Shown here one piece after another: positions 1 through 9,320 of a stretch of 64,000 bases of DNA (positions within the stretch are counted from its first letter, which is position 1; every line of letters begins with the position of its first letter). Source of the DNA: Stenotrophomonas sp. UBA2124 (lineage in GTDB: Bacteria; Pseudomonadota; Gammaproteobacteria; Xanthomonadales; Xanthomonadaceae); assembly GCA_002329155.1 (NCBI GenBank), contig DCXY01000026.1:101375-165374 (forward strand). Direction: 5' to 3'. The notes beneath the pieces were generated by a model, which worked only from the letters and a program-made list of their open reading frames with translations, was not told where the DNA came from and made no database searches. The translations under genes were made by a program, and so were the position numbers.

Positions 1-1661
1 GCGTTTGACGCAGCGCCAAGACCACTGGCCACCCCGCCGTTACCCAGCGTGTTGACAGCCAAAGCCCCGCCCTGGGTCACCGTGGTGACACCGGTATAGG
101 TATTCAACCTTGACAAAGTCCACTGGGTCCCGTCCTGGACATTGAGGTTACCGTTGCCGGATATGACACCAGAAATTGTACTTCCCCCGGCATAACTTCC
201 ACCCAGCGTCAGCGAATCCGGGTTGGGAGCACCGGCGGAGAAAGCCACCCCGCCATCCAGTATCAGCCCGCTTGTACCATTAATGAGCAGGCTGCTTGCA
301 CCGTTGATGACCCAGCTGCGGTCGCTGCGCGTAGCGCCGCCCGTATAGCTCAGCGTGGCATCAGTCAGGTTTACCTGGTTGGCAACACCCAATGCACTGG
401 CGGCCCCGCTATCGGCCAGCGTCGATACGCGCACCAGACCGGTGAGCGTAGGCACACCGGTGAACGTATTGGCGCCGGTGATGGTGATGGCCCTGCCAGG
501 CTCTGCCCGGAAGGTGTAGCCCGCGCCGGCCAGCACGCCGGCCAGATTGATATCCGCCGTCACCGCCGTGATGCCAAGCCCACCGCCATTGCGCACATCC
601 ATGCCACCGGTGAGGGTAAGCGCGCCTGTGCCGAGGTTGCGGATATTGGCCGACCCCCCGGTTATCTCCCAGTTTCGATTGGAGCTGTTGCCGGCACCCA
701 CATAGTGGACGCCGTCGCTGTACTGGTTGACCTGATTTACATAAATCGTGCCGTTGGCCACCGTGGTGGGAGCGCCAAGCGCGCTGGCCTGCCCCAGGTC
801 GGCAATCGAGGTGAACTCTGCAATGCCGACACCGGTGATGCCGTTGAATGTCGTGGTGCCGGTATAGTTACTGGCATTATTGCTGAGCCTTACAATCGGC
901 CCGCCAGCAAGTGCGGAGGTGACAACAACATTGCCGCTGCCACTGATGCGTGCCGAGCCAACGCCGGTACCACTCAGCGTCAGGTTGCCGCCGTTGCCGA
1001 TGGTCACCGACCGCTGTGTTGATGCCCCGTCGATTCTGAGGTCAACATTGGCGCCAGCTGCGGTGGTGATGGCATTGCCCACCTGCCCCAGCGCAGCATC
1101 GCTGGCGCCATGAAGGGTGCCACCTGTCAGCAAGATGCCACCGCTGAAGGTGTTGCCCGTATTGGTCAACTCAAGCGTCCCATCCCCCGCCTTGGTCAGG
1201 CCAGCTGTTCCGGCAATGATCGAGGCGATCCTCGCAAAGCCGGTACTGGCCATGTTGGTGGTGATGGTGGGGCTGGCACCGGCAAGCGACAGCGTGTTGC
1301 CGGTAAGTATGTAACCGCTGGTATTGAAACCCAGGTTATGGGCGGTAATGGGCGCACCGAGCGTTACTGTTCCGGCCGTTCCACCGAAGATCGCATCATC
1401 CAGCGCCGCATTGCTCCAGGCTGAAGCAAACGGCCCGGTGGTGCCGTCACCACTGGGGCCCCAGCTGAGGTTGGTCAGATTCCAGATACCCGTGCCGCCG
1501 GAGCCTGCGGCGGTGCCGTTCACATCCCAATAGCGGGTAGCGGCACCTGCACCGGGTATGACACATGCCGCCAATGCGGCCACAAGTGCTCTGTGGAGTA
1601 CGTTCCTGGAGAAAACTTCCGCACCGCGCCCACGCCCGACCCGCTTCAGCTTGTTGCCCAT
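1..1661 (-). CDS. Autotransporter-type surface protein, N-terminal part (partial)
   Basis: The reading frame is open from an ATG at 1661 to the left edge, about 553 residues, so the C-terminus (probably a beta-barrel) is outside the window. A GAGGGAAA ribosome site precedes the ATG. The N-terminus has basic residues (MGNKLKRVGRGRG), then a hydrophobic stretch ending in AGAA, which reads as a signal peptide. The rest is Gly/Thr/Asn/Ser-rich with recurring units such as LTKAGDGTLELTNTGNTFSG, LTLTGGMDV and TITGANTFTG. This is the pattern of autotransporter-associated beta-strand repeats (right-handed beta-helix passenger). Expected location is the cell surface, with a possible role in adhesion or biofilm; the ligand is unknown. 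It stands alone, divergent from the dehydrogenase gene. Family assignment is firm from the repeats; a barrel domain is assumed, not seen. Confidence 0.85.
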   Translation of the reverse strand, partial: MGNKLKRVGRGRGAEVFSRNVLHRALVAALAACVIPGAGAATRYWDVNGTAAGSGGTGIWNLTNLSWGPSGDGTTGPFASAWSNAALDDAIFGGTAGTVTLGAPITAHNLGFNTSGYILTGNTLSLAGASPTITTNMASTGFARIASIIAGTAGLTKAGDGTLELTNTGNTFSGGILLTGGTLHGASDAALGQVGNAITTAAGANVDLRIDGASTQRSVTIGNGGNLTLSGTGVGSARISGSGNVVVTSALAGGPIVRLSNNASNYTGTTTFNGITGVGIAEFTSIADLGQASALGAPTTVANGTIYVNQVNQYSDGVHYVGAGNSSNRNWEITGGSANIRNLGTGALTLTGGMDVRNGGGLGITAVTADINLAGVLAGAGYTFRAEPGRAITITGANTFTGVPTLTGLVRVSTLADSGAASALGVANQVNLTDATLSYTGGATRSDRSWVINGASSLLINGTSGLILDGGVAFSAGAPNPDSLTLGGSYAGGSTISGVISGNGNLNVQDGTQWTLSRLNTYTGVTTVTQGGALAVNTLGNGGVASGLGAASN

Positions 1662-2412
1662 GAGTTTCCCTCAGACGCAGCACCCCCAAGGACCGCACGG
1701 CAATTGCCGGTCTCTGATCTGGATTGATGCGTTCTATTTTCTAGAAAGGCGCTACGGCCTCTGACCCTGAACGCGGCAGATATCCAATACCCCCCGGTCA
1801 TCAACGTACCCAAATACGCCTACCGGTTTACCTCGGGGATTGGCATCAGCCCCCATCTGCTCCGTCGCAGACAATCAGATATTGCGACTTTGCGAAAGAT
1901 AACACGGGCCAATAGCCAGTCAAAATACCTTTTACACCAGACTCTTACGACCAAAACCAATAGTCGACTGTAATAGCCATCCGGCTGCAGCCGGCCCGGC
2001 TCCCAGCGCCGGCATTGTCCGCATTTACCGCCGCCGGCCGCCGGCCGCCGACGCCTGAGCATTAACCCGCCGCGACGTGCAGCTGCCTGCAGAGAAACTG
2101 CGTATATGCCGCGCTGCAGCAGCTGCCAGCCTGTCTGCGAATGCATGCCCCGCCCTGGCGCCCCACGCGCTGCCACCAATGCAGCAGATGAATCTATTGC
2201 GCAAGCCACACCCAATCCTGCCGGCGCGTATATGCCGCCGCTCCATCGCGCCTCCCTGGCGCACGGCGGCAACTGCCGGCGCAGGCACGCAAGCAGCCCA
2301 GTGCGCAGGCAAGAAATGCAGGCACCCTGCTAAAATCAAAGAACTTGCATGCCGCACCCCACCAATGCCAGCGGCTGCACCCTATATACGCAATAAGCAA
2401 CCAGGAGTCTGC
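1662..2412. other. Intergenic region, 750 bp, no convincing gene
   Basis: Divergent spacer between the autotransporter gene and the dehydrogenase gene. Short open frames exist on both strands but have no recognisable product. A GC-only run of CCG/GCC repeats lies near 2030-2050. The only promoter-like element I would point to is TAAAAT at 2331-2336, a possible -10 for the dehydrogenase gene, without a good -35. The in-frame upstream extension of the dehydrogenase frame (from 2077) is low-complexity and is not taken as coding. Confidence 0.5.
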
Positions 2413-3945
2413 ATGTCCTTTGAACTGCTCAAGGCGCTCGGCCTAGAAGCTTCCAACGCTGGCACCTACATGGGCAACGGGGAGTGGTCCAGCGCCACCG
2501 GTGCCGGTGTCCTCAAGCCGCAGAACCCGACCACCGGCGAGGTGATCGCCGAAGTCCAGGCCACTACCGAGGCCGACTACGAAACCATCATCGCGCGCGC
2601 GCAGGACGCCTACAAAGTGTGGCGCACCACCCCGGCCCCGCGCCGTGGCGAAGCCGTGCGCCTGTGTGGCGAAGCACTGCGCAGGCACAAGGATGCGCTG
2701 GGCTCGCTGGTCGCGCTGGAAATGGGCAAGTCCAAGCCGGAGGGTGACGGTGAAGTGCAGGAGATGATCGACATCGCCGACTTCGCACTGGGCCAGAGCC
2801 GCATGCTGTACGGCTACACCATGCACTCCGAGCGCCCGGGCCACCGCATGTACGAGCAGTACCACCCGCTGGGCATCGTCGGCATCATCTCGGCGTTCAA
2901 CTTCCCGGTGGCGGTGTGGAGCTGGAATGCATTCTTGGCTGCCATCTGTGGCGACGTGTGCATCTGGAAGCCGTCCAACAAGACGCCGCTGACCGCGCTG
3001 GCCACGATGAAGATCTGCAACGAGGCGCTGAAGGAAGGCGGCTTCCCGGACATCTTCTTCCTGATCAACGACGCCGGCACCGCGCTGTCGGAGAAGATGG
3101 TGGACGACCGCCGCGTGCCGCTGATCTCCTTCACCGGCTCCACCCAGGTGGGCCGCCAGGTCAACCAGAAGGTTGCCAAGCGCCTGGGCCGCTGCCTGCT
3201 GGAGCTGGGCGGCAACAACGCCATCATCATGGACGAGTCGGCCGACCAGAAGCTGGCCGTGCCGGGCATCGTGTTCGGCGCCGTCGGTACTGCCGGCCAG
3301 CGTTGCACCACCACCCGCCGCCTGATCGTGCACGAATCCATCTACGACAACGTGCTGGCCACGCTGGTCAAGGCGTACAAGCAGGTGGAAGGCAAGATCG
3401 GCGACCCCACCGACCCGGCCAACCTGATGGGCCCGCTGAACAGCCCCGAGGCCGTGCAGCAGTTCCTGTCCTCGATCGAGAAGGCCAAGGCTGCCGGTGG
3501 CACCGTGGAAACCGGCGGCACCGCCATCGACCGCCCGGGCAACTTCGTGCTGCCGGCCATCGTCACCGGCCTGAAGAACAGCGACGAGATCGTGCAGCAC
3601 GAAACCTTCGCGCCGATCCTGTACGTGATGAAGTACAAGACGCTGGACGAGGCCATCGACATGCAGAACGGCGTGCCGCAGGGTTTGTCCTCGTCGATCT
3701 TCACCCAGAACCTGAAGACGGCCGAGAAGTTCCTGTCGGCAGCCGGCAGCGACTGCGGCATCGCCAACGTGAACATCGGCACCTCCGGCGCCGAGATCGG
3801 TGGTGCCTTCGGTGGCGAGAAGGATACCGGCGGTGGCCGTGAATCCGGCTCGGACGCCTGGAAGGTGTACATGCGCCGCCAGACCAACACCATCAACTAT
3901 TCCGACTCGCTGCCGCTGGCCCAGGGCATCAAGTTCGACCTGTGA
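2413..3945 (+). CDS. amaB: L-piperidine-6-carboxylate / alpha-aminoadipate semialdehyde dehydrogenase (ALDH7 family)
   Basis: NAD-dependent aldehyde dehydrogenase of the antiquitin (ALDH7) branch, which oxidises alpha-aminoadipic semialdehyde to aminoadipate in lysine breakdown. The 510-residue length is normal. The catalytic Cys298 lies in AGQRCTTTRR and the general base Glu264 in LLELGGNNA. The Rossmann part is covered by the PWxxx-equivalent NFPVAVWSWN and the FTGSTQVG segment. The C-terminal GGEKDTGGGRESGSDAWK stretch is typical of ALDH7. The start at 2413 is chosen because AGGAG lies just upstream and the protein begins MSFELLKALG like its relatives; the open frame continues upstream but looks non-coding. 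No other lysine-catabolic gene is adjacent. The next gene is 118 bp downstream. The gene symbol rests on family resemblance. Confidence 0.9.
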   Translation: MSFELLKALGLEASNAGTYMGNGEWSSATGAGVLKPQNPTTGEVIAEVQATTEADYETIIARAQDAYKVWRTTPAPRRGEAVRLCGEALRRHKDALGSLVALEMGKSKPEGDGEVQEMIDIADFALGQSRMLYGYTMHSERPGHRMYEQYHPLGIVGIISAFNFPVAVWSWNAFLAAICGDVCIWKPSNKTPLTALATMKICNEALKEGGFPDIFFLINDAGTALSEKMVDDRRVPLISFTGSTQVGRQVNQKVAKRLGRCLLELGGNNAIIMDESADQKLAVPGIVFGAVGTAGQRCTTTRRLIVHESIYDNVLATLVKAYKQVEGKIGDPTDPANLMGPLNSPEAVQQFLSSIEKAKAAGGTVETGGTAIDRPGNFVLPAIVTGLKNSDEIVQHETFAPILYVMKYKTLDEAIDMQNGVPQGLSSSIFTQNLKTAEKFLSAAGSDCGIANVNIGTSGAEIGGAFGGEKDTGGGRESGSDAWKVYMRRQTNTINYSDSLPLAQGIKFDL

Positions 3946-4063
3946 TGGTGCAGGCGCCAGCTCCGGCTGGCGCCCCTATCGAGGGCCGCCCGCACAGGCG
4001 GTCCTCCCTCCAGCCGCGCTGCCTCGGGCCAGTGGCTGCCAACCCAACGAAACGGAGTTCCAC

Positions 4064-4351
4064 ATGAGCGTCCCCGCCCCTCGCCAAACCAGCACCTATG
4101 CCGTCATCAGCCTGGTCGGCGGCATTCTTGGCTGGACCCTGCTGCCGCTGCTCGGCAGTCTGGCCGCCATCATCTTCGGCCATATGGCCCGCAGTGAAAT
4201 CCGCCGCAGCAACGGCCAGCTGGAGGGCGACGGGCTGGCCCTTGGTGGCCTGATCCTGGGCTGGCTGGCCGTGGCGGGCTGGGTGCTCGGCATCATCATC
4301 TTCATCCTGTTCTTCGGCGGCATGGCCTGGCTGTTCTCGCTGAACGCCTGA
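4064..4351 (+). CDS. DUF4190-type small membrane protein
   Basis: A 95-residue protein beginning MSVPAPRQTSTYAVISLVGG. There are two hydrophobic segments, about residues 12-40 and 62-90, separated by the motif GHMARSEIRRSNGQLEGDGLALGGLILGW split across the second helix start. That layout is the signature of the DUF4190 family, whose function is unknown. The ATG at 4064 follows ACGGAGTT. It lies 118 bp after the dehydrogenase and 7 bp before the methyltransferase, so it may be co-transcribed with the latter. The larger in-frame extension upstream is rejected because it overlaps the dehydrogenase gene out of frame. Confidence 0.8.
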   Translation: MSVPAPRQTSTYAVISLVGGILGWTLLPLLGSLAAIIFGHMARSEIRRSNGQLEGDGLALGGLILGWLAVAGWVLGIIIFILFFGGMAWLFSLNA

Positions 4352-4358
4352 GCCTGAC

Positions 4359-5129
4359 GTGCTGCTGACCGACTCCACCCAACGCTTCAGCAGCCGGGTA
4401 GCGGACTACGTCCGCTACCGGCCAGGCTACCCGTCGGCACTGCTGCAGTGGCTGCATGGTGAGCTCGGTGTGCCCGCCACCGCCACGGTGGCGGACATAG
4501 GTGCCGGCACCGGCATTTCCAGCAGATTGTTTCTGGATGCCGGCCACCCGGTGATCGCGGTGGAGCCCAACGGCCCCATGCGCGAGGCCGCCGCGCAGTG
4601 GCTGGCTGGCGAGCACCCGCACCTGCAACTGGTGGATGGCACCGCCGAGGCCACCACACTGGCTGATGCCAGCGTTGGCCTGGTGGCTGCGGCGCAGGCC
4701 TTCCATTGGTTCGATACCACTGCCGTGCGGGGCGAATGGGCGCGCATCCTGCAATCCGGTGGCCTGGCCCTGGTGTTCTGGAACTCGCGCCTGCTGGATG
4801 CCTCCCCCTTCCTCACCGGCTACGAAAAGCTGCTGCTCGACTACGGCACCGATTACAGCGCCGTGGCCGAGCGCTACCAGAGCGACGACGAGATGCGCGC
4901 CTGGTTCGGCGGCGGCCTGCGTGGCATCGCCAGCTTCCCCAATACCCAATACCTGGACTACGACGGCCTGCGCGGTCGCCTGTTGTCCTCCTCGTACGCG
5001 CCACAGGACGGTGACCCCCGTCACGCCCCGATGCTGGCCGCCCTGCGAGAGTTGTTCCACGCCCATGCCGTTGATGGCCGCGTTGCTTTCCAATACCAGA
5101 CCCGTGCCTTTGCCGGCACGCTGAACTGA
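4359..5129 (+). CDS. Class I SAM-dependent methyltransferase
   Basis: A 256-residue protein with a UbiE/COQ5-like Rossmann methyltransferase fold. SAM-binding motif I is VADIGAGTGISSRLFLDAGH at about residues 43-62, followed by an acidic residue in VIAVEPN. Motif II resembles DASVGLVAAAQAFHWFD. The FSSRVADYVRYRPGYP start is typical of a group of uncharacterised methyltransferases. The substrate cannot be inferred. The start codon is GTG at 4359 with a weak ribosome site; it begins 7 bp after the previous stop, which supports coupling. pyrD begins 4 bp after its stop. Confidence 0.8.
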   Translation: MLLTDSTQRFSSRVADYVRYRPGYPSALLQWLHGELGVPATATVADIGAGTGISSRLFLDAGHPVIAVEPNGPMREAAAQWLAGEHPHLQLVDGTAEATTLADASVGLVAAAQAFHWFDTTAVRGEWARILQSGGLALVFWNSRLLDASPFLTGYEKLLLDYGTDYSAVAERYQSDDEMRAWFGGGLRGIASFPNTQYLDYDGLRGRLLSSSYAPQDGDPRHAPMLAALRELFHAHAVDGRVAFQYQTRAFAGTLN

Positions 5130-5133
5130 GCTC

Positions 5134-6189
5134 ATGTATTCCATTGCCCGTCCCCTGTTGTTCACCCTTGATGCCGAGCGCGCGCACGGCCTGGGCCTGT
5201 CCGCGCTGGACATGGCCTGGCGCACCGGCACCACGCCGCTGCTCGCGCCCAAGGTCACGCCGCTGCCCACCTCGGTCTTCGGCCTCGATTTCCCCAACCC
5301 GGTAGGCCTTGCCGCCGGCCTGGACAAGAACGGAGAGCACATCGAAGCCCTGTTCGCGCTGGGTTTTGGTTTTGTCGAAATCGGCACCATCACCCCGCGC
5401 CCGCAGGAAGGCAGCCCCAAGCCGCGCCTGTTCCGGCTGCCGGCGCACGGCGCCATCATCAACCGCATGGGCTTCAACAATCTGGGCGTGGACGCGCTGG
5501 TGAAGAATGTCGAGCGCGTGCAGAAGCGGCGCGGGCCGCTGGGCATCAACATCGGCAAGAACAAGGACACCCCCAACGAGGATGCGCTCAGCGATTACCT
5601 GATCTGCATGGAGAAGGTGTACCCGCTGGCGGACTACATCACCGTCAACATCTCCTCGCCCAACACCGCCGGCCTGCGTGAGCTGCAGGAAGAACAGGCG
5701 CTGCGGCAGCTGGTCGCCGGCCTGCGCGAGGCGCAGGAACGGTTGGCCAGCCAGCATGGCCGCCGCGTGCCGATGCTGGTGAAGGTGGCGCCGGATCTGA
5801 GCGACCGCGACATAGATGCCGCCGCGCGCGTGCTGGGCGAACTGGCGGTGGATGGCGTCATCGCCACCAACACCACCATCGCCCGCCCGGGCGTGGAAAG
5901 CGACCCGTTGTCGAAGGAGATCGGCGGGCTGTCCGGCGCGCCGCTGATGGGCCAGTCCACGCTGGTGCTGCGCCGCCTGCGCGCGCGGTTGCCGGAAACG
6001 GTGCCGCTGATCGGCGTGGGCGGCATCAGCTCCGGTGCCGACGCGGTGGCCAAGATGGCGGCCGGCGCGGCACTGATCCAGTGCTACAGCGGGCTGATCT
6101 TCCGTGGCCCCGCCCTGATCGCCGACTGCGCCGACGCCATCCGCCGTCGCCGTGAGTCCCCTTCCGGAGGCGCCCCCGCACCACTATGA
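5134..6189 (+). CDS. pyrD: Dihydroorotate dehydrogenase (quinone), class 2
   Basis: Membrane-associated flavoprotein that oxidises dihydroorotate to orotate with quinone as acceptor, the fourth step of UMP synthesis. Its 351 residues are close to the class 2 norm. The N-terminal amphipathic segment MYSIARPLLFTLDAERAHG is the quinone/membrane domain. FMN-binding AAGLDKNGE (about 60-68), NRMGFNN and NIGKNK are present. The catalytic serine is in NISSPNT (Ser175). The C-terminal phosphate site reads GVGGISSGADA. It overlaps murB by the four bases ATGA. Confidence 0.97.
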   Translation: MYSIARPLLFTLDAERAHGLGLSALDMAWRTGTTPLLAPKVTPLPTSVFGLDFPNPVGLAAGLDKNGEHIEALFALGFGFVEIGTITPRPQEGSPKPRLFRLPAHGAIINRMGFNNLGVDALVKNVERVQKRRGPLGINIGKNKDTPNEDALSDYLICMEKVYPLADYITVNISSPNTAGLRELQEEQALRQLVAGLREAQERLASQHGRRVPMLVKVAPDLSDRDIDAAARVLGELAVDGVIATNTTIARPGVESDPLSKEIGGLSGAPLMGQSTLVLRRLRARLPETVPLIGVGGISSGADAVAKMAAGAALIQCYSGLIFRGPALIADCADAIRRRRESPSGGAPAPL

Positions 6190-7232
6190 CGGCCGATTCC
6201 ACACCCTGGTCGCTCACCGAAAACGCATCGCTGCAGCACCTGAACACCTTCCACGTCGCCGCACGCGCACCGCGCCTGCTGCTCATCAACGATCCCAACG
6301 TGCTGCCCGAGGCACTGGCCAACGTGGTCGGCGCCAGCCCCTTGCTGGTGCTGGGCAGTGGCAGCAACGTGCTGCTTGCCGCCGACCCTGAAGGCACCGT
6401 ACTGAGCTTCGCCAATACCGGCATCACCGCGCTGGAGCACCGCACCGATTACACACTGGTGCGTGCCGGTGCCGGCGTGGTCTGGCATGAACTGGTGATG
6501 TGGTCACTGGCCGAAGGCCTGTCCGGGCTGGAGAATCTTGCGCTGATCCCGGGCACAGTGGGTGCGGCGCCCATCCAGAACATCGGCGCCTACGGCGTGC
6601 AGGTGGGTGAGTTCATCCAGACTGTTGAAGCCTGGGACACGCAGGAACAGCAGTGGGTGCGGCTGGAGCAGGAAGCCTGCCGGTTCGCCTACCGCGACAG
6701 CGTGTTCAAGCACGAGCCCGACCGCTACCTGATCACCGCCGTCGAATTCCGCCTGCCGCTGCTGCACGAACTGCGGCTGGACTACGCCGGCATCCGCGAA
6801 GAACTCACCGCCATGGGCATCGAGCTGCCTGTGTCGGCCGATGTCGCCAATGCGGTCATCGCCATCCGCCGGCGCAAGCTGCCCGACCCGGACGTGCTGG
6901 GCAACGCCGGCAGCTTCTTCAAGAACCCGGTGCTGCCGCTGGAGCAGGTGAACGTGCTGCTGCAGCACTACCCGGCGCTGCCGGTGTTCCCCGGCAGCGA
7001 TGACAGCAACCGCAAGGTGTCTGCGGCGTGGATGATCGAAGCCTGTGGCTGGAAGGGGCAGCGTGACGGCGATGCTGGCATCTCGCCCAACCATGCGCTG
7101 GTGCTGGTCAATTACGGCAGCGCCACCGGTGAGGAACTGCTGGCCTTCGCACGTCGCGTGTCGGCGTCGGTACTTGAAACCTTCGGCGTACCCATCGAAC
7201 CCGAGCCACGGCTGGTAGGTGCGCACTGGTGA
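6186..7232 (+). CDS. murB: UDP-N-acetylenolpyruvoylglucosamine reductase
   Basis: FAD enzyme that reduces UDP-GlcNAc-enolpyruvate to UDP-MurNAc in peptidoglycan precursor synthesis, in the cytoplasm. It has 348 residues, as in E. coli-type (class I) MurB. Key segments are NTFHVAARA at the start, the FAD-binding VLGSGSNVL, the GLENLALIPGTVGAAPIQNIGAYG block, YRDSVFK, and the catalytic Ser243 in NAGSFFKNP. Its ATG overlaps the pyrD stop and its TGA overlaps the GTG start of the next gene, so three genes are translationally chained. Confidence 0.97.
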   Translation: MTADSTPWSLTENASLQHLNTFHVAARAPRLLLINDPNVLPEALANVVGASPLLVLGSGSNVLLAADPEGTVLSFANTGITALEHRTDYTLVRAGAGVVWHELVMWSLAEGLSGLENLALIPGTVGAAPIQNIGAYGVQVGEFIQTVEAWDTQEQQWVRLEQEACRFAYRDSVFKHEPDRYLITAVEFRLPLLHELRLDYAGIREELTAMGIELPVSADVANAVIAIRRRKLPDPDVLGNAGSFFKNPVLPLEQVNVLLQHYPALPVFPGSDDSNRKVSAAWMIEACGWKGQRDGDAGISPNHALVLVNYGSATGEELLAFARRVSASVLETFGVPIEPEPRLVGAHW

Positions 7233-8155
7233 ACACCCCCGCCGCCCTGCCCCGCACCCCGGCGCCGCTGCGAGCGGCGCTGTTGATGTTTGGCAGCGCG
7301 ATGGCCTTCGGACTGATGGCCATCGCCATCCGCTACGCCACCCGCTTCGTGCCCACCCAGGAAGTGGCGTTCTTCCGCAACGCTTTCGGCCTGCTGGCAC
7401 TGCTGCCGATGCTGATGCGGCCGGGCCACGGCTCGCTGCGCACGCAGCAGCTGCCGCGGTACTTCCTGCGCAGCGCCATTGGCCTGGCGTCGATGCTGTG
7501 TGGTTTCTGGGCGATTGGTCACTTGCCGCTGTCGCAGGCCATCTCTCTTTCGTACTCGACGCCCCTGTTCGTCACCATCGCCGCGGTGCTATGGCTGGGC
7601 GAGAAGGTGCGCGTCCGCCGCTGGGCAGCGGTGATCGCGGGCTTCATCGGCGTGCTGGTGATCGTGCGCCCCGGTGCACACGGCTTCGAGGCAGGCAGCC
7701 TGGTGGCGGTGCTGGCGGCGATGTTGAGCGCGCTGGTCGCCATCCAGATCAAACAGCTCACCCGTGTGGACAGCCCTGATGCAGTGGTGCTCTACACCTA
7801 TCTGTTCTGGGTGCCACTGTCGCTGGTGCCGGCACTGTTCGTGTGGGTCTGGCCCACCGGCATCGCCTGGCTGTGGCTGCTGGCCACCGGCGTGATGGGC
7901 ACGGTTGGGCAGCTGCTGTGGACGCGCGCACTCAAGCTGGGTGAAGTGTCCGCGCTCACGCCCATCAGCTTCACCCAGTTGCCACTGGTGGTCACGCTGG
8001 GCTGGCTGCTGTTCGGCGAAACCCTGGACCGCTGGACGGTGATCGGCGCGCTGATCATCCTCGGCTCCAATGCCTATATCGCCCACCGCGAGGCGGTGCT
8101 GTCACGCAGGGCGGCAACCCAGGCGCCCTCGGCTGCGGCCAAGCCCGGCGAGTAA
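7229..8155 (+). CDS. EamA-family (DMT superfamily) transporter
   Basis: A 308-residue inner-membrane protein with about ten hydrophobic helices arranged as two EamA repeats. The first covers about residues 18-145 (SLSYSTPLFVTIAAVLWLGE is the characteristic end of repeat 1). The second covers about 155-285 (ALTPISFTQLPLVVTLGWLL). Members export small metabolites; the substrate here is unknown. The start is GTG at 7229, overlapping the murB stop as GTGA; a later ATG is in frame at 7286 but would clip helix 1. It converges on the lrgB-like gene with 5 bp between stops. Confidence 0.88.
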   Translation: MNTPAALPRTPAPLRAALLMFGSAMAFGLMAIAIRYATRFVPTQEVAFFRNAFGLLALLPMLMRPGHGSLRTQQLPRYFLRSAIGLASMLCGFWAIGHLPLSQAISLSYSTPLFVTIAAVLWLGEKVRVRRWAAVIAGFIGVLVIVRPGAHGFEAGSLVAVLAAMLSALVAIQIKQLTRVDSPDAVVLYTYLFWVPLSLVPALFVWVWPTGIAWLWLLATGVMGTVGQLLWTRALKLGEVSALTPISFTQLPLVVTLGWLLFGETLDRWTVIGALIILGSNAYIAHREAVLSRRAATQAPSAAAKPGE

Positions 8156-8160
8156 GTACG

Positions 8161-8874
8161 CTACAGCAGCAGTGCCAGCAACGGCGCTGCCGCCACGTTG
8201 AACAGCCCGGCCATCACCATCACCAGGCCGGCTATCGCACCCTCGCTTTCGCCCAGCTCGCGCGCCTTGGCCACGCCCATGCCGTGCGCGCCCATGCCGA
8301 ACAGCGCACCACGCGCCATGGCACTGCGCACCGGCAGCAGCTTGAGCAGCAGCTGGCCGAACAGCGACCCGCAGATGCCGGTGATGATGACGAATACCGC
8401 GGTCAGCTCCGGCACCCCGCCGATGCGCCCCGACACATCCATCGCGAACGGCGTGGTCACCGAACGCGGCGCCAGGCTCAGCCGCAGTTCCGGCGACAGA
8501 TGCAGCGCGCTGGCCATCAGCCACGCCGCCAGAATGGCCGTGCCGCTGCCAACCAGCACACCGGCACCGAGCACCTTCCAGTGCCGTGCGATCAGTGCGC
8601 GCTGCTCGTATATCGGCACTGCGAAAGCCACCGTCGCCGGGCCCAGCATCGCCATCAGCCAGTGCGTGCCGCGCAGATAATCGTGGTAGTTCGCGTGCAG
8701 CGCGAAGGCCAGCAGCAGAAGTGCCAATGGCGCGGTGATCAGCGGCGAGGTCCAGGCCCTGCCAACATGCCGATGTACGCGTTTGGCAAGCACGTAGGCA
8801 CCCACCGTGACCAGCGCCCAGAACAGCGGCCACAGCAGCTGCGCCGGGTGGCTGACGAGTGCTTCAAGCGTCAT
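8161..8874 (-). CDS. LrgB/CidB-family membrane protein
   Basis: A 237-residue inner-membrane protein with about six helices. It has the family hallmarks: GPATVAFAVPIYEQR, RSVTTPFAMDVSGRIGG and GALFGMGAHGMGVAKAREL with the conserved GxGxHGxGT-like stretch, and a small hydrophobic C-terminus. LrgB/CidB proteins work with a small LrgA/CidA partner in holin/antiholin-like control of murein hydrolase activity, or in pyruvate/overflow metabolite transport. The partner is immediately upstream and overlaps by 11 bp, so the two form one transcription unit. Confidence 0.9.
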   Translation of the reverse strand: MTLEALVSHPAQLLWPLFWALVTVGAYVLAKRVHRHVGRAWTSPLITAPLALLLLAFALHANYHDYLRGTHWLMAMLGPATVAFAVPIYEQRALIARHWKVLGAGVLVGSGTAILAAWLMASALHLSPELRLSLAPRSVTTPFAMDVSGRIGGVPELTAVFVIITGICGSLFGQLLLKLLPVRSAMARGALFGMGAHGMGVAKARELGESEGAIAGLVMVMAGLFNVAAAPLLALLL

Positions 8875-9283
8875 GGCGCAGGCTCCGGCGCAGCAGCAGT
8901 TCCACGGTCATGGACGTGGCCGACATCACCAGCAGGGTGCCGGCCACCACCACCAGCAACAGCTTGATGCCCAGCCAACCGAACATCTGCCGGTTGTCCA
9001 GCAGGATCATCGCCGCCGGCACGAAGAACAACAGCATCTCGGCCAGCAGCCACTGCGCGCCATGGTGGAAGCTGCGTGGGGACAGCCACCGCAGGGCGAA
9101 GGCCAGCAGCAGCACGAACAGGCCGACGATGCCGCCCGGCACCGGCAGGCCCAGCATGCGCATCACGCCATCGGCCAGCCACCACAGCAGCACCAGCAGG
9201 CCGATCTGCAGCCACGCGCTGCGGCGCAGGCCGCGTTTGATGAGCAACCGGTACCGGCGCAGGGCTGAAGCAGAAGTTTCCAT
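8864..9283 (-). CDS. CidA/LrgA-family holin-like protein
   Basis: A 139-residue membrane protein with four hydrophobic segments and the family core LGLPVPGGIVGLFVLLLAFA followed by LLFFVPAAMILL. It is the small partner of the LrgB-like protein encoded next to it. The ATG at 9283 gives METSASALRRYR; the frame is open further upstream, but that part would cover the divergent promoter region and the LysR start and is rejected. It is divergent from the LysR regulator, with 70 bp between starts, implying local control. Confidence 0.88.
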   Translation of the reverse strand: METSASALRRYRLLIKRGLRRSAWLQIGLLVLLWWLADGVMRMLGLPVPGGIVGLFVLLLAFALRWLSPRSFHHGAQWLLAEMLLFFVPAAMILLDNRQMFGWLGIKLLLVVVAGTLLVMSATSMTVELLLRRSLRHDA

Positions 9284-9320
9284 GCCCCCTATGTACGCCG
9301 CGCCATTACATAAATAAAAT

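Noticed and set aside
1820..2357. Minus-strand frames of 110-150 codons in the 1.7-2.4 kb spacer
   Set aside because: Arg/Ala/Gly/Cys-rich, overlapping each other in different frames, no ribosome site and no family.
2077..2412. In-frame N-terminal extension of the dehydrogenase
   Set aside because: Ala/Pro/Arg-rich low-complexity sequence; the conserved protein start and ribosome site are at 2413.
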